A DNA stretch of 35,002 nt from Spirochaetales bacterium (GTDB taxonomy: Bacteria; Spirochaetota; Spirochaetia; Sphaerochaetales; Sphaerochaetaceae). A program made the translations under genes and the position numbers. Positions 1 through 7,491 of this stretch are shown here, piece after piece. Positions within the stretch are counted from its first letter, which is position 1. The number at the start of each line of letters is the position of its first letter. The stretch covers positions 1 to 35,002 of the forward strand of contig JAAZAT010000164.1 in the NCBI GenBank assembly GCA_012514185.1, given 5' to 3'. Under the pieces are notes generated by a model. The model ran no database searches and was not told the origin of the DNA. It saw only the letters and a program-made list of their open reading frames with translations.

Positions 1-2489
1 ATCAGATCGAGTCGGTATTTTCACAATACGTGTCTGATTTATTGGTGGTCTACAACTCAAATGAGTTCTCGGACTATGCACAGGATCCCAACGAGACGAC
101 GCTTTTGGATTTGGCCAGGCTGTTTGTTAGAATAACAAATCAGAAAGAGTATATTTTTCACCAGCGATTCCTTGATCCCGAGGGTAAGGAACTTATCCAG
201 GTGGATCGAAACCCCGGTGGTCTCATTACCTTGGTAGGTGAAGAGCAATTGGAGGACTTGCATAAGTTTGAACTATTCTTGTCTGCTCGCAATCTAGCCC
301 CACGGGTGCTCTATATATCAAAGGTAACCGCTGAAACGGATGAGAAGGGTAATCAAAAATCAGTCATCACCCTTGCATTGCCCGCCTATCGTGGATCGGT
401 GTTTCTCGGTGTGGTAGCCATTGATTTCGATGCCTGCCATCTACTCTCCTTTATGGCAGCCTATCAGGGTACATTGAACAAGGATCTGAGCTTCTCCATT
501 ATAGACCCGCAAGGAAGAGTGCTTCTCAGCGGTGAAAATTCATGCCTGGCCCTTTACGAGACCAATAGGAATCTTTTTACCGAAATCCCGGAACTTCGCT
601 CCTCCCTTTATGATTCGGATCAAGGTTCGGTTGTAATAGGAAATGTTATTTACACCTATCAAGCCGTCTATCCCAGAACCAGCGAGAGGCTCTCCTGGAC
701 CCCGGGTCGTGTTCGTCTCTGGACGCTGGTAAGCTCATTCAACACCGCCGATGTGCCGCACCTCACCCACGATTTCCTGCTCTCCCATGGTTCAGTTAAA
801 TATGCAATTACTCTATTGGTCTTTGTATTGGGCAGCATATTGGTCGTCTTTTTACAGGTACGTGCAGGTGACAAACAGCAAATGCGCATCAGTTCCCTGA
901 TTGCCGATTACGCCACCAATGGCATTGTTGTATGTGATGCCCAGCAGAACATCACCTTTTGCAACCAAGCGTTCGAAGAGTTGTCGGGTTATAAGCAAAA
1001 CGAACTGATCGGCAGGAGCTCCCATCGATTGCGGCAAGATCTTCAGGTGGTCACACATACGCGCCATCAGGAGGAGGTGCATCCCGCTTGGGTGTTCCAT
1101 CGTTCAGGCAACAAGTTCTTGACCAGCCTTTCCATCATCAACCTATTTACCAGGGAGAAGAAACTCGAGTACAGCGTTGAAGTGTACAGCCCCTCTGTTT
1201 GGAATCCTGCCGATATCAGCGAGCTGTGCGAATTGGCCAACCATGACCCATCCCAATGTTTTTCCTCGGTCTTTTCCTTATTGAGTTACAAAGCCACCGT
1301 GAGTTGTCTCTGTTTCAAGGTGCAGAACAGCAAGGAACTGGGGATGCAACTCAATCAGGGAGAACGGGTCAAGTTCTCTCAGAACCTTGCACAGACGCTC
1401 GCAGATCTTGTGGGTTCCACCATCGGCGTGTATGCTTTCTCTTTTGATTCCTATTTCGTGTTCCTCAAGGACAGCGGGCTTGACCAGTCCCTGTCCAAGA
1501 AGATCCAATGCCTGATGAAAACGTTCCAAGAACCCTACAATGGGTTCGATATCCGCTTGGATTGCGGGGTTTCCAACCACCCCTCCACTTCCTCGAATGT
1601 CTTCGACCTTTTGGTGGATGCATATCTGGCTAGCCAAATGGTGGAGAAACTGAAGGATGATCGGTATGTATTCTACACAAGTGATGTGAGAAAGCAGCAC
1701 CAACGCAATACGGCAATCCGGCAGGCGCTCTCGACCGCATTCAATACCAATCAGATGCGGTTGTTCTATCAGGCCCAACTCTCGGTCGAGAAGGGAACCA
1801 TCATCGGGGCGGAAGCCTTGATCAGATGGGAGCATCCGACTCTCGGACCCATACGGCCCGACGAGTTTTTGCCCATTCTGCAGGAGCAGCAGCAACTTGA
1901 TCAGTTGGGTAAATTTGTAATTACACAGTCCATCCAGTTCTTGAGCCGGAACCTTGCCTTCCTCCAAACAGCCTGTCCTGCCTTCTCATTGTCCATCAAC
2001 CTGAGTCCCGAAGAGTTCGCCAACCCCTCCCTCATCGACCTGCTGGGCTCCCTGCTCAGGGAGCACCGTATTCCTGACAACTACCTGACGGTTGAATTGA
2101 CCAAGCATACAGCCGTTGAGAATCTCACCTCTGCAAACGCAACCTTGGACAAGCTTCATGCGCAAGGAATCGCCATCGCAATCGATGACTTCGGCACCGG
2201 TTTTTCCTCTCTCTCGTACCTCATGGAACTGTCGATCGATATGATCAAGATCGACCGCTCATTCATTTCCCGGTATCCGGACTCACAATCCATCACCATC
2301 TACAAGACCGTTCTGCTCCTGGCCAAGGAAGTTGGTGCAACCGTTCTGGCCGAGGGTGTGGAAACAGCCGAACAGCTCGCTTTCCTCTCAAAAATCGGTT
2401 GCGACCAGTACCAGGGCTACTTGTTCTCCAAAGCTGTTGATGAGACAACGTTTCTCAAGCAGATTGAAGCAGTAACTATTCAAACATGA
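1..2489 (+). CDS. Cache-PAS-degenerate GGDEF-EAL c-di-GMP phosphodiesterase (5' truncated)
   Basis: Membrane sensor predicted to hydrolyse c-di-GMP. The reading frame is open from nt 3 to the window edge, so the start lies outside; the GTG at 30 is not a convincing start. Counting that GTG as residue 1, residues 1-250 look like the distal part of an extracytoplasmic Cache-type domain, whose first membrane segment must be upstream. A membrane helix follows at about 257-278 and a PAS domain at about 285-390. A GGDEF-like fold at about 420-550 carries SFDSY where GGDEF should be, so no cyclase activity is expected. The EAL domain spans about 560-815 and keeps EAL-R (595), the Asn of NLSPEEF (657), VELT (688-691), DDFGTG (719-724), KID (740-742) and AEGVET, so it should be active. 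The QGY element ends in SKA instead of SKP. The next gene starts 16 bp downstream and may be co-transcribed. Family call is firm; the ligand is unknown. Confidence 0.9.
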   Translation, partial: QIESVFSQYVSDLLVVYNSNEFSDYAQDPNETTLLDLARLFVRITNQKEYIFHQRFLDPEGKELIQVDRNPGGLITLVGEEQLEDLHKFELFLSARNLAPRVLYISKVTAETDEKGNQKSVITLALPAYRGSVFLGVVAIDFDACHLLSFMAAYQGTLNKDLSFSIIDPQGRVLLSGENSCLALYETNRNLFTEIPELRSSLYDSDQGSVVIGNVIYTYQAVYPRTSERLSWTPGRVRLWTLVSSFNTADVPHLTHDFLLSHGSVKYAITLLVFVLGSILVVFLQVRAGDKQQMRISSLIADYATNGIVVCDAQQNITFCNQAFEELSGYKQNELIGRSSHRLRQDLQVVTHTRHQEEVHPAWVFHRSGNKFLTSLSIINLFTREKKLEYSVEVYSPSVWNPADISELCELANHDPSQCFSSVFSLLSYKATVSCLCFKVQNSKELGMQLNQGERVKFSQNLAQTLADLVGSTIGVYAFSFDSYFVFLKDSGLDQSLSKKIQCLMKTFQEPYNGFDIRLDCGVSNHPSTSSNVFDLLVDAYLASQMVEKLKDDRYVFYTSDVRKQHQRNTAIRQALSTAFNTNQMRLFYQAQLSVEKGTIIGAEALIRWEHPTLGPIRPDEFLPILQEQQQLDQLGKFVITQSIQFLSRNLAFLQTACPAFSLSINLSPEEFANPSLIDLLGSLLREHRIPDNYLTVELTKHTAVENLTSANATLDKLHAQGIAIAIDDFGTGFSSLSYLMELSIDMIKIDRSFISRYPDSQSITIYKTVLLLAKEVGATVLAEGVETAEQLAFLSKIGCDQYQGYLFSKAVDETTFLKQIEAVTIQT

Positions 2490-2505
2490 TATCAGGAAGG
2501 TGCCT

Positions 2506-5190
2506 ATGCACAAAAGTATGGTGTTGTGCGCATGTGTGTTGGTTATGGGATCCTTGTTCTCAGCTTCCTTTGATTATCGAGACCTCATGGCCGGATCTGG
2601 CATGAGCGATGAGGAAATCGATTTTGCCATGCAGTACATGGATGGTTTGGGCATCGAGCTTCCAACTGATGAGCAGCCGGAAGTCTTGGCTGCCGAACCT
2701 ATGGGCGATGAATTCCAGGTACCGCCTTTCGATGAAGGGACCGAGCAGCGGCTTCTCTGGCAGGCTAAGCAAATCTTTGCAGAGCTGCAAAACGAGCTTT
2801 CAGCAAGGGAGTCGATCGTACTGCGTTCCCTGTTTCCCCGCAATCCAACCTTTGACGGCCAGGGTGCAAGCACGTACGGACTCCAGGATATCTCACTGAT
2901 GACAAGCACTCTGCTTGCATCGGCTCTGGATGCGCATCTGGCAGCTGCACTTTGTACAGCGGCCTTTTCCTACTGGCCTGATCAGAGTCCGATCGTTTCC
3001 AACTATGCAGTCTCGCTTGCATCTCTTGTATCTACTGGTGAAGCCCTTTCTTTCGGGCAGGACGAAGTCATCACCATAGCTTCCTATGCAGTGCATTGCT
3101 CCTTGGACCAAGGTCGATACACTGCAGCAAGTGTACGCAGGCTGCTCAGTTTGGGAGAGTTGTATAATGCCTTTGAGCGGTATGAGGAAGCTTTGGTGGT
3201 GCTGAGCAAGGCGTATGCACTGGATGCCGCCGACAGCGAAGTCTCGCTTGCCCTTGCAGCCGTCTATCAAAAGCTGGGCAGGGTGCACCAGGCAAAAAAC
3301 CTGTTGGCTAATCGGCAGGTTCTGCCTTCTGCCTCCGTGCAGCAGAGCAGGGCCGTCAAACAGGAGGCCGAGCTGGTAGCAGACTATTTGACCGCCCCTG
3401 TAGAGGCCATGGAGCCTGCTTTCCCTCTCCTGGAAAAGCAAGAGCTGGTTACAGCTGCCGATTTTTACAAGGATCTGGTTCCCCAGGAAGCTGAACGGGT
3501 TCGCAGGTTTGTCACTTCTTTGGCAGCTCAGCAAACCTATACGCTTCCCAATCCTGTATTGTTGACCCAATACGCCACCGTACAGGCGGTCAATGCCCCT
3601 CTGGGAAGCAGCGCCCTGATCGAATTCACCCAAGCACTTGGAATCTACGCAGTACGAAGTGTCGCTGCTTCAGCTGCCTATCAGGCAAAGATGCTGGAGA
3701 ACCTGGGTATTGCATTCAGATTGAAGGTCGATCCCCTGAGGATGCTTGCAAATCCACAAGCCTATGAGGATTATACCGAGGATATGATCATCGAATACGA
3801 TGAAGGAGAGTTCGAGGAGAAAATCGCAGAAATTGAAGAAGCTGCAATGGATTTTGGGTCGCTCATCGAACAAGGTCGCTTTGATGCCATCATGGGTACC
3901 CTTGCCAAGTTCGACCCAAGCTACGGTCTCTTTCATCTCCGGCCCCAAGAGTATGCCGATGCTCAAAACATCGTCTTCCAGCAACAGAATTTTCTTACTA
4001 TGCAACAGGTGTACCAATTCTACTCATCCTATGTAGGGAGACTGACGTTGGAAACGGGCAAGGTCGTACAAGAAAGCCTGCATGCCTACAATGAGCTGTA
4101 TAAAGCCCTTGCCATACAAGAAAACGCAGAATTGGAAAAAGCCAATAGCATTGAAGACGACGACCAACGGGCTCTTGCAGTCCACAAGGTTCATACAACC
4201 TTTATTCCCCGCTACAACGGCATTGCAAACCGGTACTTCATGCAGGCCTCCAACGCATCAGTTCCGGCATACAAGAAGCTTGAACGGATGGTCCAGCCGA
4301 TGTACCAGAAGGTGTTTTCCCACATCCTGCTGATCAGCGACCCTCGGGTGCGGGAGGAAAAGGAGCTGATGCTTCGCTCTTTCATCCTCACCTATGTCAC
4401 GTTGGCTTTGGAGAACATTCTCAGCAGTTACGCCGGGTATGAATACAAGGATCCTTGGGATTGCGGCTGTTCCTTTGAAGCCTTGCGTCAGGCTGCCAAT
4501 CGGGAACAAAGCGAGCGGGAAAAGCTTGAAAAGGAGAGGGAAGCGCGCGAGCGTGAAGGAAAGAGGCAGTTTGAATCCAAGGAAATTCCTCCTGCTTCTC
4601 CGCTCTACCAGAAGTTGGACTCCTATGGGACGGACTTGTCGATTCCCTTCATCCCCACCCTCAAGGGACGCATAAGCTGCGCACGTACCGAGGCGACCTT
4701 CACCGCTGATTTTTCTCCGGTGGGGGGACCGAACCTGGATTATACGTTCAAGGAGAGCGCCAACAGCGGCTCTGTCAATCACAGCGGCGGCATGAGCATG
4801 GAGTTGGCTGATGGAAAAGCTTCTCTTTCACTCAGGACATCGATTTCGACCGACGGAAAGGGAGTGGTGACAGACTACCAGTTCAGCGGCAAGCTGGATG
4901 TTTCTGCTTCTGCTGGCCCTGGAAGCGTCGGTGCTTCAGCCGATCTCTCCTACGGCTCCCAAGGCGGATGGCAAGGTGATATTCAGGCACAGGCTACCCT
5001 TGCTGCCAAGACATTCGCCGGTTCGGCACAGGCTGGATACACCACATCGGTGAATGCCGGCAGCAGCCTTACGACATCGTTTGAGAGGAATCTGAATCCC
5101 CTGCAGTCGCTGAGTGAGAGTGCCCTCGATCAGCTATCGGGTATCGATGACGCCCCCAAGCCCCTCTGGTCAGGCATGTTCACTGAATGA
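2506..5190 (+). CDS. Large exported TPR-containing protein of unknown function
   Basis: Not recognised as a named family. ATG 2506 is preferred over the in-frame GTG at 2500 because the GTG falls inside the Shine-Dalgarno run AGGAAGG (2494-2500), which sits 5 bp before the ATG. The 894-residue product starts with a signal peptide (about 1-20, ending SFSAS) without a lipobox cysteine, so a periplasmic or surface location is likely. About residues 210-270 form two TPR-like helical pairs. A charged Arg/Glu coiled segment lies near 670-695, after a short CGC-containing stretch. The last 170 residues are rich in Gly, Ser and Ala with alternating hydrophobic residues and repeated SxSxxxG patterns, suggesting a beta-rich surface or fibre-like domain. 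It follows the EAL gene by 16 bp, so c-di-GMP-linked envelope function is possible but is only a positional guess. Confidence 0.8.
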   Translation: MHKSMVLCACVLVMGSLFSASFDYRDLMAGSGMSDEEIDFAMQYMDGLGIELPTDEQPEVLAAEPMGDEFQVPPFDEGTEQRLLWQAKQIFAELQNELSARESIVLRSLFPRNPTFDGQGASTYGLQDISLMTSTLLASALDAHLAAALCTAAFSYWPDQSPIVSNYAVSLASLVSTGEALSFGQDEVITIASYAVHCSLDQGRYTAASVRRLLSLGELYNAFERYEEALVVLSKAYALDAADSEVSLALAAVYQKLGRVHQAKNLLANRQVLPSASVQQSRAVKQEAELVADYLTAPVEAMEPAFPLLEKQELVTAADFYKDLVPQEAERVRRFVTSLAAQQTYTLPNPVLLTQYATVQAVNAPLGSSALIEFTQALGIYAVRSVAASAAYQAKMLENLGIAFRLKVDPLRMLANPQAYEDYTEDMIIEYDEGEFEEKIAEIEEAAMDFGSLIEQGRFDAIMGTLAKFDPSYGLFHLRPQEYADAQNIVFQQQNFLTMQQVYQFYSSYVGRLTLETGKVVQESLHAYNELYKALAIQENAELEKANSIEDDDQRALAVHKVHTTFIPRYNGIANRYFMQASNASVPAYKKLERMVQPMYQKVFSHILLISDPRVREEKELMLRSFILTYVTLALENILSSYAGYEYKDPWDCGCSFEALRQAANREQSEREKLEKEREAREREGKRQFESKEIPPASPLYQKLDSYGTDLSIPFIPTLKGRISCARTEATFTADFSPVGGPNLDYTFKESANSGSVNHSGGMSMELADGKASLSLRTSISTDGKGVVTDYQFSGKLDVSASAGPGSVGASADLSYGSQGGWQGDIQAQATLAAKTFAGSAQAGYTTSVNAGSSLTTSFERNLNPLQSLSESALDQLSGIDDAPKPLWSGMFTE

Positions 5191-5195
5191 CAGAT

Positions 5196-5222
5196 AAAAA
5201 AAGGGAATCCCGAAGGATTCCC
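5196..5222 (-). terminator. Rho-independent terminator of the RRM gene
   Basis: An 8-bp perfect stem (GGGAATCC / GGATTCCC) with a four-base loop lies at 5203-5222. Read on the minus strand it is followed by seven T residues (complement of 5196-5202). It sits 22 bp after the stop of the minus-strand RRM gene. The convergent gene ending at 5190 lacks its own U-tract and may share the hairpin. Confidence 0.85.
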
Positions 5223-5244
5223 TGGTGTGCTCGGTCAAACGCTT

Positions 5245-5517
5245 TTAGTAGCGGTTGAAGCTCGGGCGGGGTTTGGCGATGGCTTCGTTGACACGAAGGT
5301 TGCGACCACCAAAGTCCTGGCCGTCAAGCTGGCTGATGGCGGCGATAGCAGCAGAATCGTCTTCCATCTCTACGAAACCGAAGCCCTTGGGGCGGCGAGT
5401 CTCGCGGTCAATGATGATGTTTGCACTCAGTACGGTGCCGTACTGTGCGAACAGGTCGCGAAGTTCCTCTTCGCTGGTGTTGTAACTCATGTTACCAACA
5501 TAGATTTTCTTTGCCAT
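5245..5517 (-). CDS. Single RRM-domain RNA-binding protein
   Basis: A 90-residue protein made almost entirely of one RNA recognition motif. RNP2 is IYVGNM (5-10) and RNP1 is KGFGFVEM (44-51), with the aromatic residues that stack on RNA bases present. It ends in a short basic tail (KPRPSFNRY), as in small bacterial RRM proteins of cyanobacteria and spirochaetes. Those are often cold- or stress-induced; that role is inferred here from family and size. A GAAGGA Shine-Dalgarno lies about 9 bp before the ATG. The gene is monocistronic, with a good promoter about 160 bp upstream and a strong terminator downstream. The resulting long 5' leader could carry post-transcriptional control. Confidence 0.93.
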   Translation of the reverse strand: MAKKIYVGNMSYNTSEEELRDLFAQYGTVLSANIIIDRETRRPKGFGFVEMEDDSAAIAAISQLDGQDFGGRNLRVNEAIAKPRPSFNRY

Positions 5518-5678
5518 TCAAAGCATCCTTCACAGGCCATTGCCTGTACAATAGAGTATTTGCTCTTTTTGGCGCAGTCTCGAACGTTTAACCTGTCTGC
5601 TTGTGGATTCAGTGAAGAACGCATACATACTAAGATAGGATAAGGGACTAGCTGCAACGCAAAAACCAAAGCAACTGT

Positions 5679-5707
5679 ACGGTAGCATGCCCAATTACTC
5701 TTGTCAA
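5679..5707 (-). promoter_or_regulatory. Sigma-70-type promoter for the RRM gene
   Basis: On the minus strand a perfect -35 TTGACA (complement of 5702-5707) is followed after exactly 17 bp by TACCGT (complement of 5679-5684), which keeps the key T, A and final T of the -10 box. Transcription would start near 5672 and give a leader of about 155 nt before the ATG at 5517. No gene lies in 5518-5843; the stretch holds this promoter and leader, a hairpin at 5710-5738 and the promoters of the Nudix gene. Confidence 0.55.
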
Positions 5708-5709
5708 TG

Positions 5710-5738
5710 AAGGGCCTTCGGCTCTTTAAACATTTTTT
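5710..5738 (+). terminator. Terminator-like hairpin in the RRM/Nudix intergenic region
   Basis: AAGGGCC (5710-5716) pairs with GGCTCTT (5720-5726) through one G-U pair, with a 3-base loop; a T-run at 5733-5738 follows after AAAC. It looks like an intrinsic terminator on the plus strand, yet no plus-strand gene ends upstream. It may block antisense transcription or be fortuitous. Confidence 0.3.
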
Positions 5739-5767
5739 GCAAATTTGTAAGAGAAAAGTGTTACAAT
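5737..5767 (+). promoter_or_regulatory. Candidate upstream promoter of the Nudix gene
   Basis: TTGCAA (5737-5742) and TACAAT (5762-5767, five of six to the -10 consensus) are separated by 19 bp, slightly longer than ideal. This would give a leader of about 70 nt before the ATG at 5844. A second candidate promoter lies closer to the gene. Confidence 0.35.
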
Positions 5768-5807
5768 ATGTGAAGAAAACAGTACAGGGGGCAAAGACTC
5801 CAGCCTG

Positions 5808-5837
5808 TTGGAAAACAAAGACCCGGGATGCTATCAT
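5808..5837 (+). promoter_or_regulatory. Candidate proximal promoter giving a leaderless Nudix transcript
   Basis: TTGGAA (5808-5813) and TATCAT (5832-5837) are 18 bp apart. The start point expected about 7 bp after the -10 box falls on or next to the ATG at 5844. There is no good Shine-Dalgarno before that ATG, which fits a leaderless transcript. Confidence 0.35.
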
Positions 5838-5843
5838 ACGGCT

Positions 5844-6236
5844 ATGAAACACATCGAAGTCGCAGCTGCTGTCTTGATCGAGCATACTACCGTATTTGCC
5901 GCCCGGCGGGGCGACAAGGGACCTCTTGGCGGACGTTGGGAACTGCCCGGTGGAAAACTTGAAGAGGGTGAGGACGGCAGTACTGCAATCGTCAGGGAGA
6001 TTGCCGAGGAGCTGAAAACCCGGATCGAGGTTGTTCGTCCCCTGATTACGGTCAGCCATCAATATCCGACGTTTTCTATTACACTGCATGCCTTTCTCTG
6101 CCGGCGGCTGCAAGGAGATCTTGAGTTGACCGAACATGTTGCTTCGTGTTGGGTCGGCAAGGATGACCTCTACAACCTTGATTGGTCAGAGGCCGACCTC
6201 CCGGTTGTTCGTGAAGTTGAGAAGCTGCTTGGTTGA
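5844..6236 (+). CDS. MutT-type Nudix hydrolase
   Basis: A 130-residue protein predicted to hydrolyse nucleoside diphosphate derivatives, most likely oxidised dNTPs (8-oxo-dGTP sanitation) as in MutT. The Nudix box lies at about 37-58: GKLEEGE, seven residues, then REIAEEL; the Glu residues that bind metal are present. The Gly normally after REUXEEX is replaced by Lys. The conserved WELPGGK precedes it. ATG 5844 is chosen because it puts the first beta strand (IEVAAAVLI) at the start, as in MutT; a TTG at 5808 would add 12 unlikely residues and overlaps a probable -35 box. The alpha/beta hydrolase gene starts 55 bp downstream and is probably co-transcribed. Substrate is inferred. Confidence 0.88.
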   Translation: MKHIEVAAAVLIEHTTVFAARRGDKGPLGGRWELPGGKLEEGEDGSTAIVREIAEELKTRIEVVRPLITVSHQYPTFSITLHAFLCRRLQGDLELTEHVASCWVGKDDLYNLDWSEADLPVVREVEKLLG

Positions 6237-6291
6237 ATTGACTTGCTTCCTGCTTGTTCTCTTGCGATACTGAAGACACAAAGAGGGCCCA

Positions 6292-7197
6292 GTGGAAAGT
6301 GTCCTGATTCCTTCATTCGACAAGTTCTTTCTCTCCTGCAATCTCTATCGGGCGGAGCAAAGCAAGGCAGTCGTCCAGATCATCCATGGGGCTGCCGAAT
6401 ACAAGAATCGGTATCATATTGTGGCAACCTTCTTGCAAAACCAAGGCTTCAGCGTACTGGTCAGTGACCAGAGGGGGCATGGAGATTCCACCGATGCGCG
6501 TTTTGTACGAGGTTTCATGCCGTCTGTAGAAGTCTTGGTTGAAGATCAGTGGTATATAACCCGATTCCTCCAACAAGAGTTCGGCTCACAACCCATTCAT
6601 CTGCTGGCACACTCGTTCGGCTCAAACGTCGCCCGGCTCTATCTGCACTCGCATGATAAAGCAATTGCCTCGTTGATCATGACAGGAGCCCCTTGCTATG
6701 TACCTGGAATCGGATTGGTGATGGCATTTGTCAGGCTCTTGATGCTGGTGCTCTCCCCGCACGGTTATGGTTTCATTTCCAGCAAGCTCACCACAAGCGC
6801 ATCGCTGAAATGGGTTTGTTCCGATCCTTCGGTCATCGAGGAGCGTCGAACCGATCCGTATCGGAAAAACTTTCGGTATCAGCTGGCTTCCATCCACACC
6901 ATTTTTGATTCAGTGAAAAAATTGCATGCCACACCAGCAGAACCCATCAGCCAACCTTCGCTGCCCATACTCTGCATATCGGGTTCAGAGGATCCTGTCC
7001 CCGGCTTCAGCAAAGGTTTGGCCGACACCGAGGCTTCATTGAAGCGAATCGGATACACCCGGTTCTTGACAAAGGTATTTCCTTCCATGAGGCATGAGGT
7101 TCTGATGGAAAAAGAAAAGGAGCTGGTATTCTCCCTGATCGCCGACTTTCTGTATGAGCAAAGGCGGGACGAAAGACTTGACGATTTGCTTTCATGA
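6292..7197 (+). CDS. Alpha/beta hydrolase, monoacylglycerol lipase-like
   Basis: A 301-residue serine hydrolase of the lysophospholipase/monoglyceride lipase group. The nucleophile elbow is AHSFG with Ser108; the probable acid is Asp234 (SGSEDPV) and the base His268 (SMRHEV). An oxyanion-side HG motif (IIHGAAEYKNRY) and the DQRGHGDS motif (59-66) are typical. There is no signal peptide, so it should act in the cytoplasm, probably on lipid or ester substrates. The start is GTG 6292, with AGAGG 5 bp upstream. It follows the Nudix gene and precedes a small charged protein. Exact substrate unknown. Confidence 0.88.
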   Translation: MESVLIPSFDKFFLSCNLYRAEQSKAVVQIIHGAAEYKNRYHIVATFLQNQGFSVLVSDQRGHGDSTDARFVRGFMPSVEVLVEDQWYITRFLQQEFGSQPIHLLAHSFGSNVARLYLHSHDKAIASLIMTGAPCYVPGIGLVMAFVRLLMLVLSPHGYGFISSKLTTSASLKWVCSDPSVIEERRTDPYRKNFRYQLASIHTIFDSVKKLHATPAEPISQPSLPILCISGSEDPVPGFSKGLADTEASLKRIGYTRFLTKVFPSMRHEVLMEKEKELVFSLIADFLYEQRRDERLDDLLS

Positions 7198-7268
7198 TAT
7201 GATTGTATAAGAAAGATTGTTTTCTTTCAGGGCAAAAGCCGATTTCATCTTGTAAGGAGCGATGGATT

Positions 7269-7442
7269 ATGAGAAAGAACACACGAGACACGATTCGAAG
7301 GCCCAAGGATTGGGAACGAGACCCGGCTTGGGATTCTGATGAGCGAGAGGTTTTTACGGAGGAAGGCGGCAAGTCAAAAACTAAAACAAAAACAATACGG
7401 AAAGAAGAACCGATTCAGACTGATATCGGAGAATACTCCTGA
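7269..7442 (+). CDS. Small highly charged protein, 57 aa
   Basis: Not recognised. ATG 7269 has a good AAGGAG (7254-7259) 9 bp upstream, and an intrinsic terminator follows the stop, so this is probably a real gene although short. The product is very hydrophilic, with Arg/Lys and Asp/Glu throughout, a KTKTKT run near residue 40, and no membrane segment or cysteine. It looks disordered. An out-of-frame ATG at 7262 would give only about 25 residues. Role unknown. Confidence 0.6.
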   Translation: MRKNTRDTIRRPKDWERDPAWDSDEREVFTEEGGKSKTKTKTIRKEEPIQTDIGEYS

Positions 7443-7461
7443 ATACTGGTGTACCGTTTCC

Positions 7462-7491
7462 ATCCTCTCAAGCAATTGGGAGGATTTTTTT
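7462..7491 (+). terminator. Rho-independent terminator after the 57-aa gene
   Basis: ATCCTC (7462-7467) pairs with GAGGAT (7480-7485) around a 12-base loop, followed by a run of seven T residues. It ends the plus-strand Nudix-hydrolase-small protein unit and overlaps the last codon of the convergent lipoprotein gene. Confidence 0.8.

Noticed and set aside
5227-5643. 138-codon plus-strand open frame over the RRM gene
   Set aside because: Antisense to the RRM protein, whose RNP motifs are clear; it crosses the RRM leader without coding signals.
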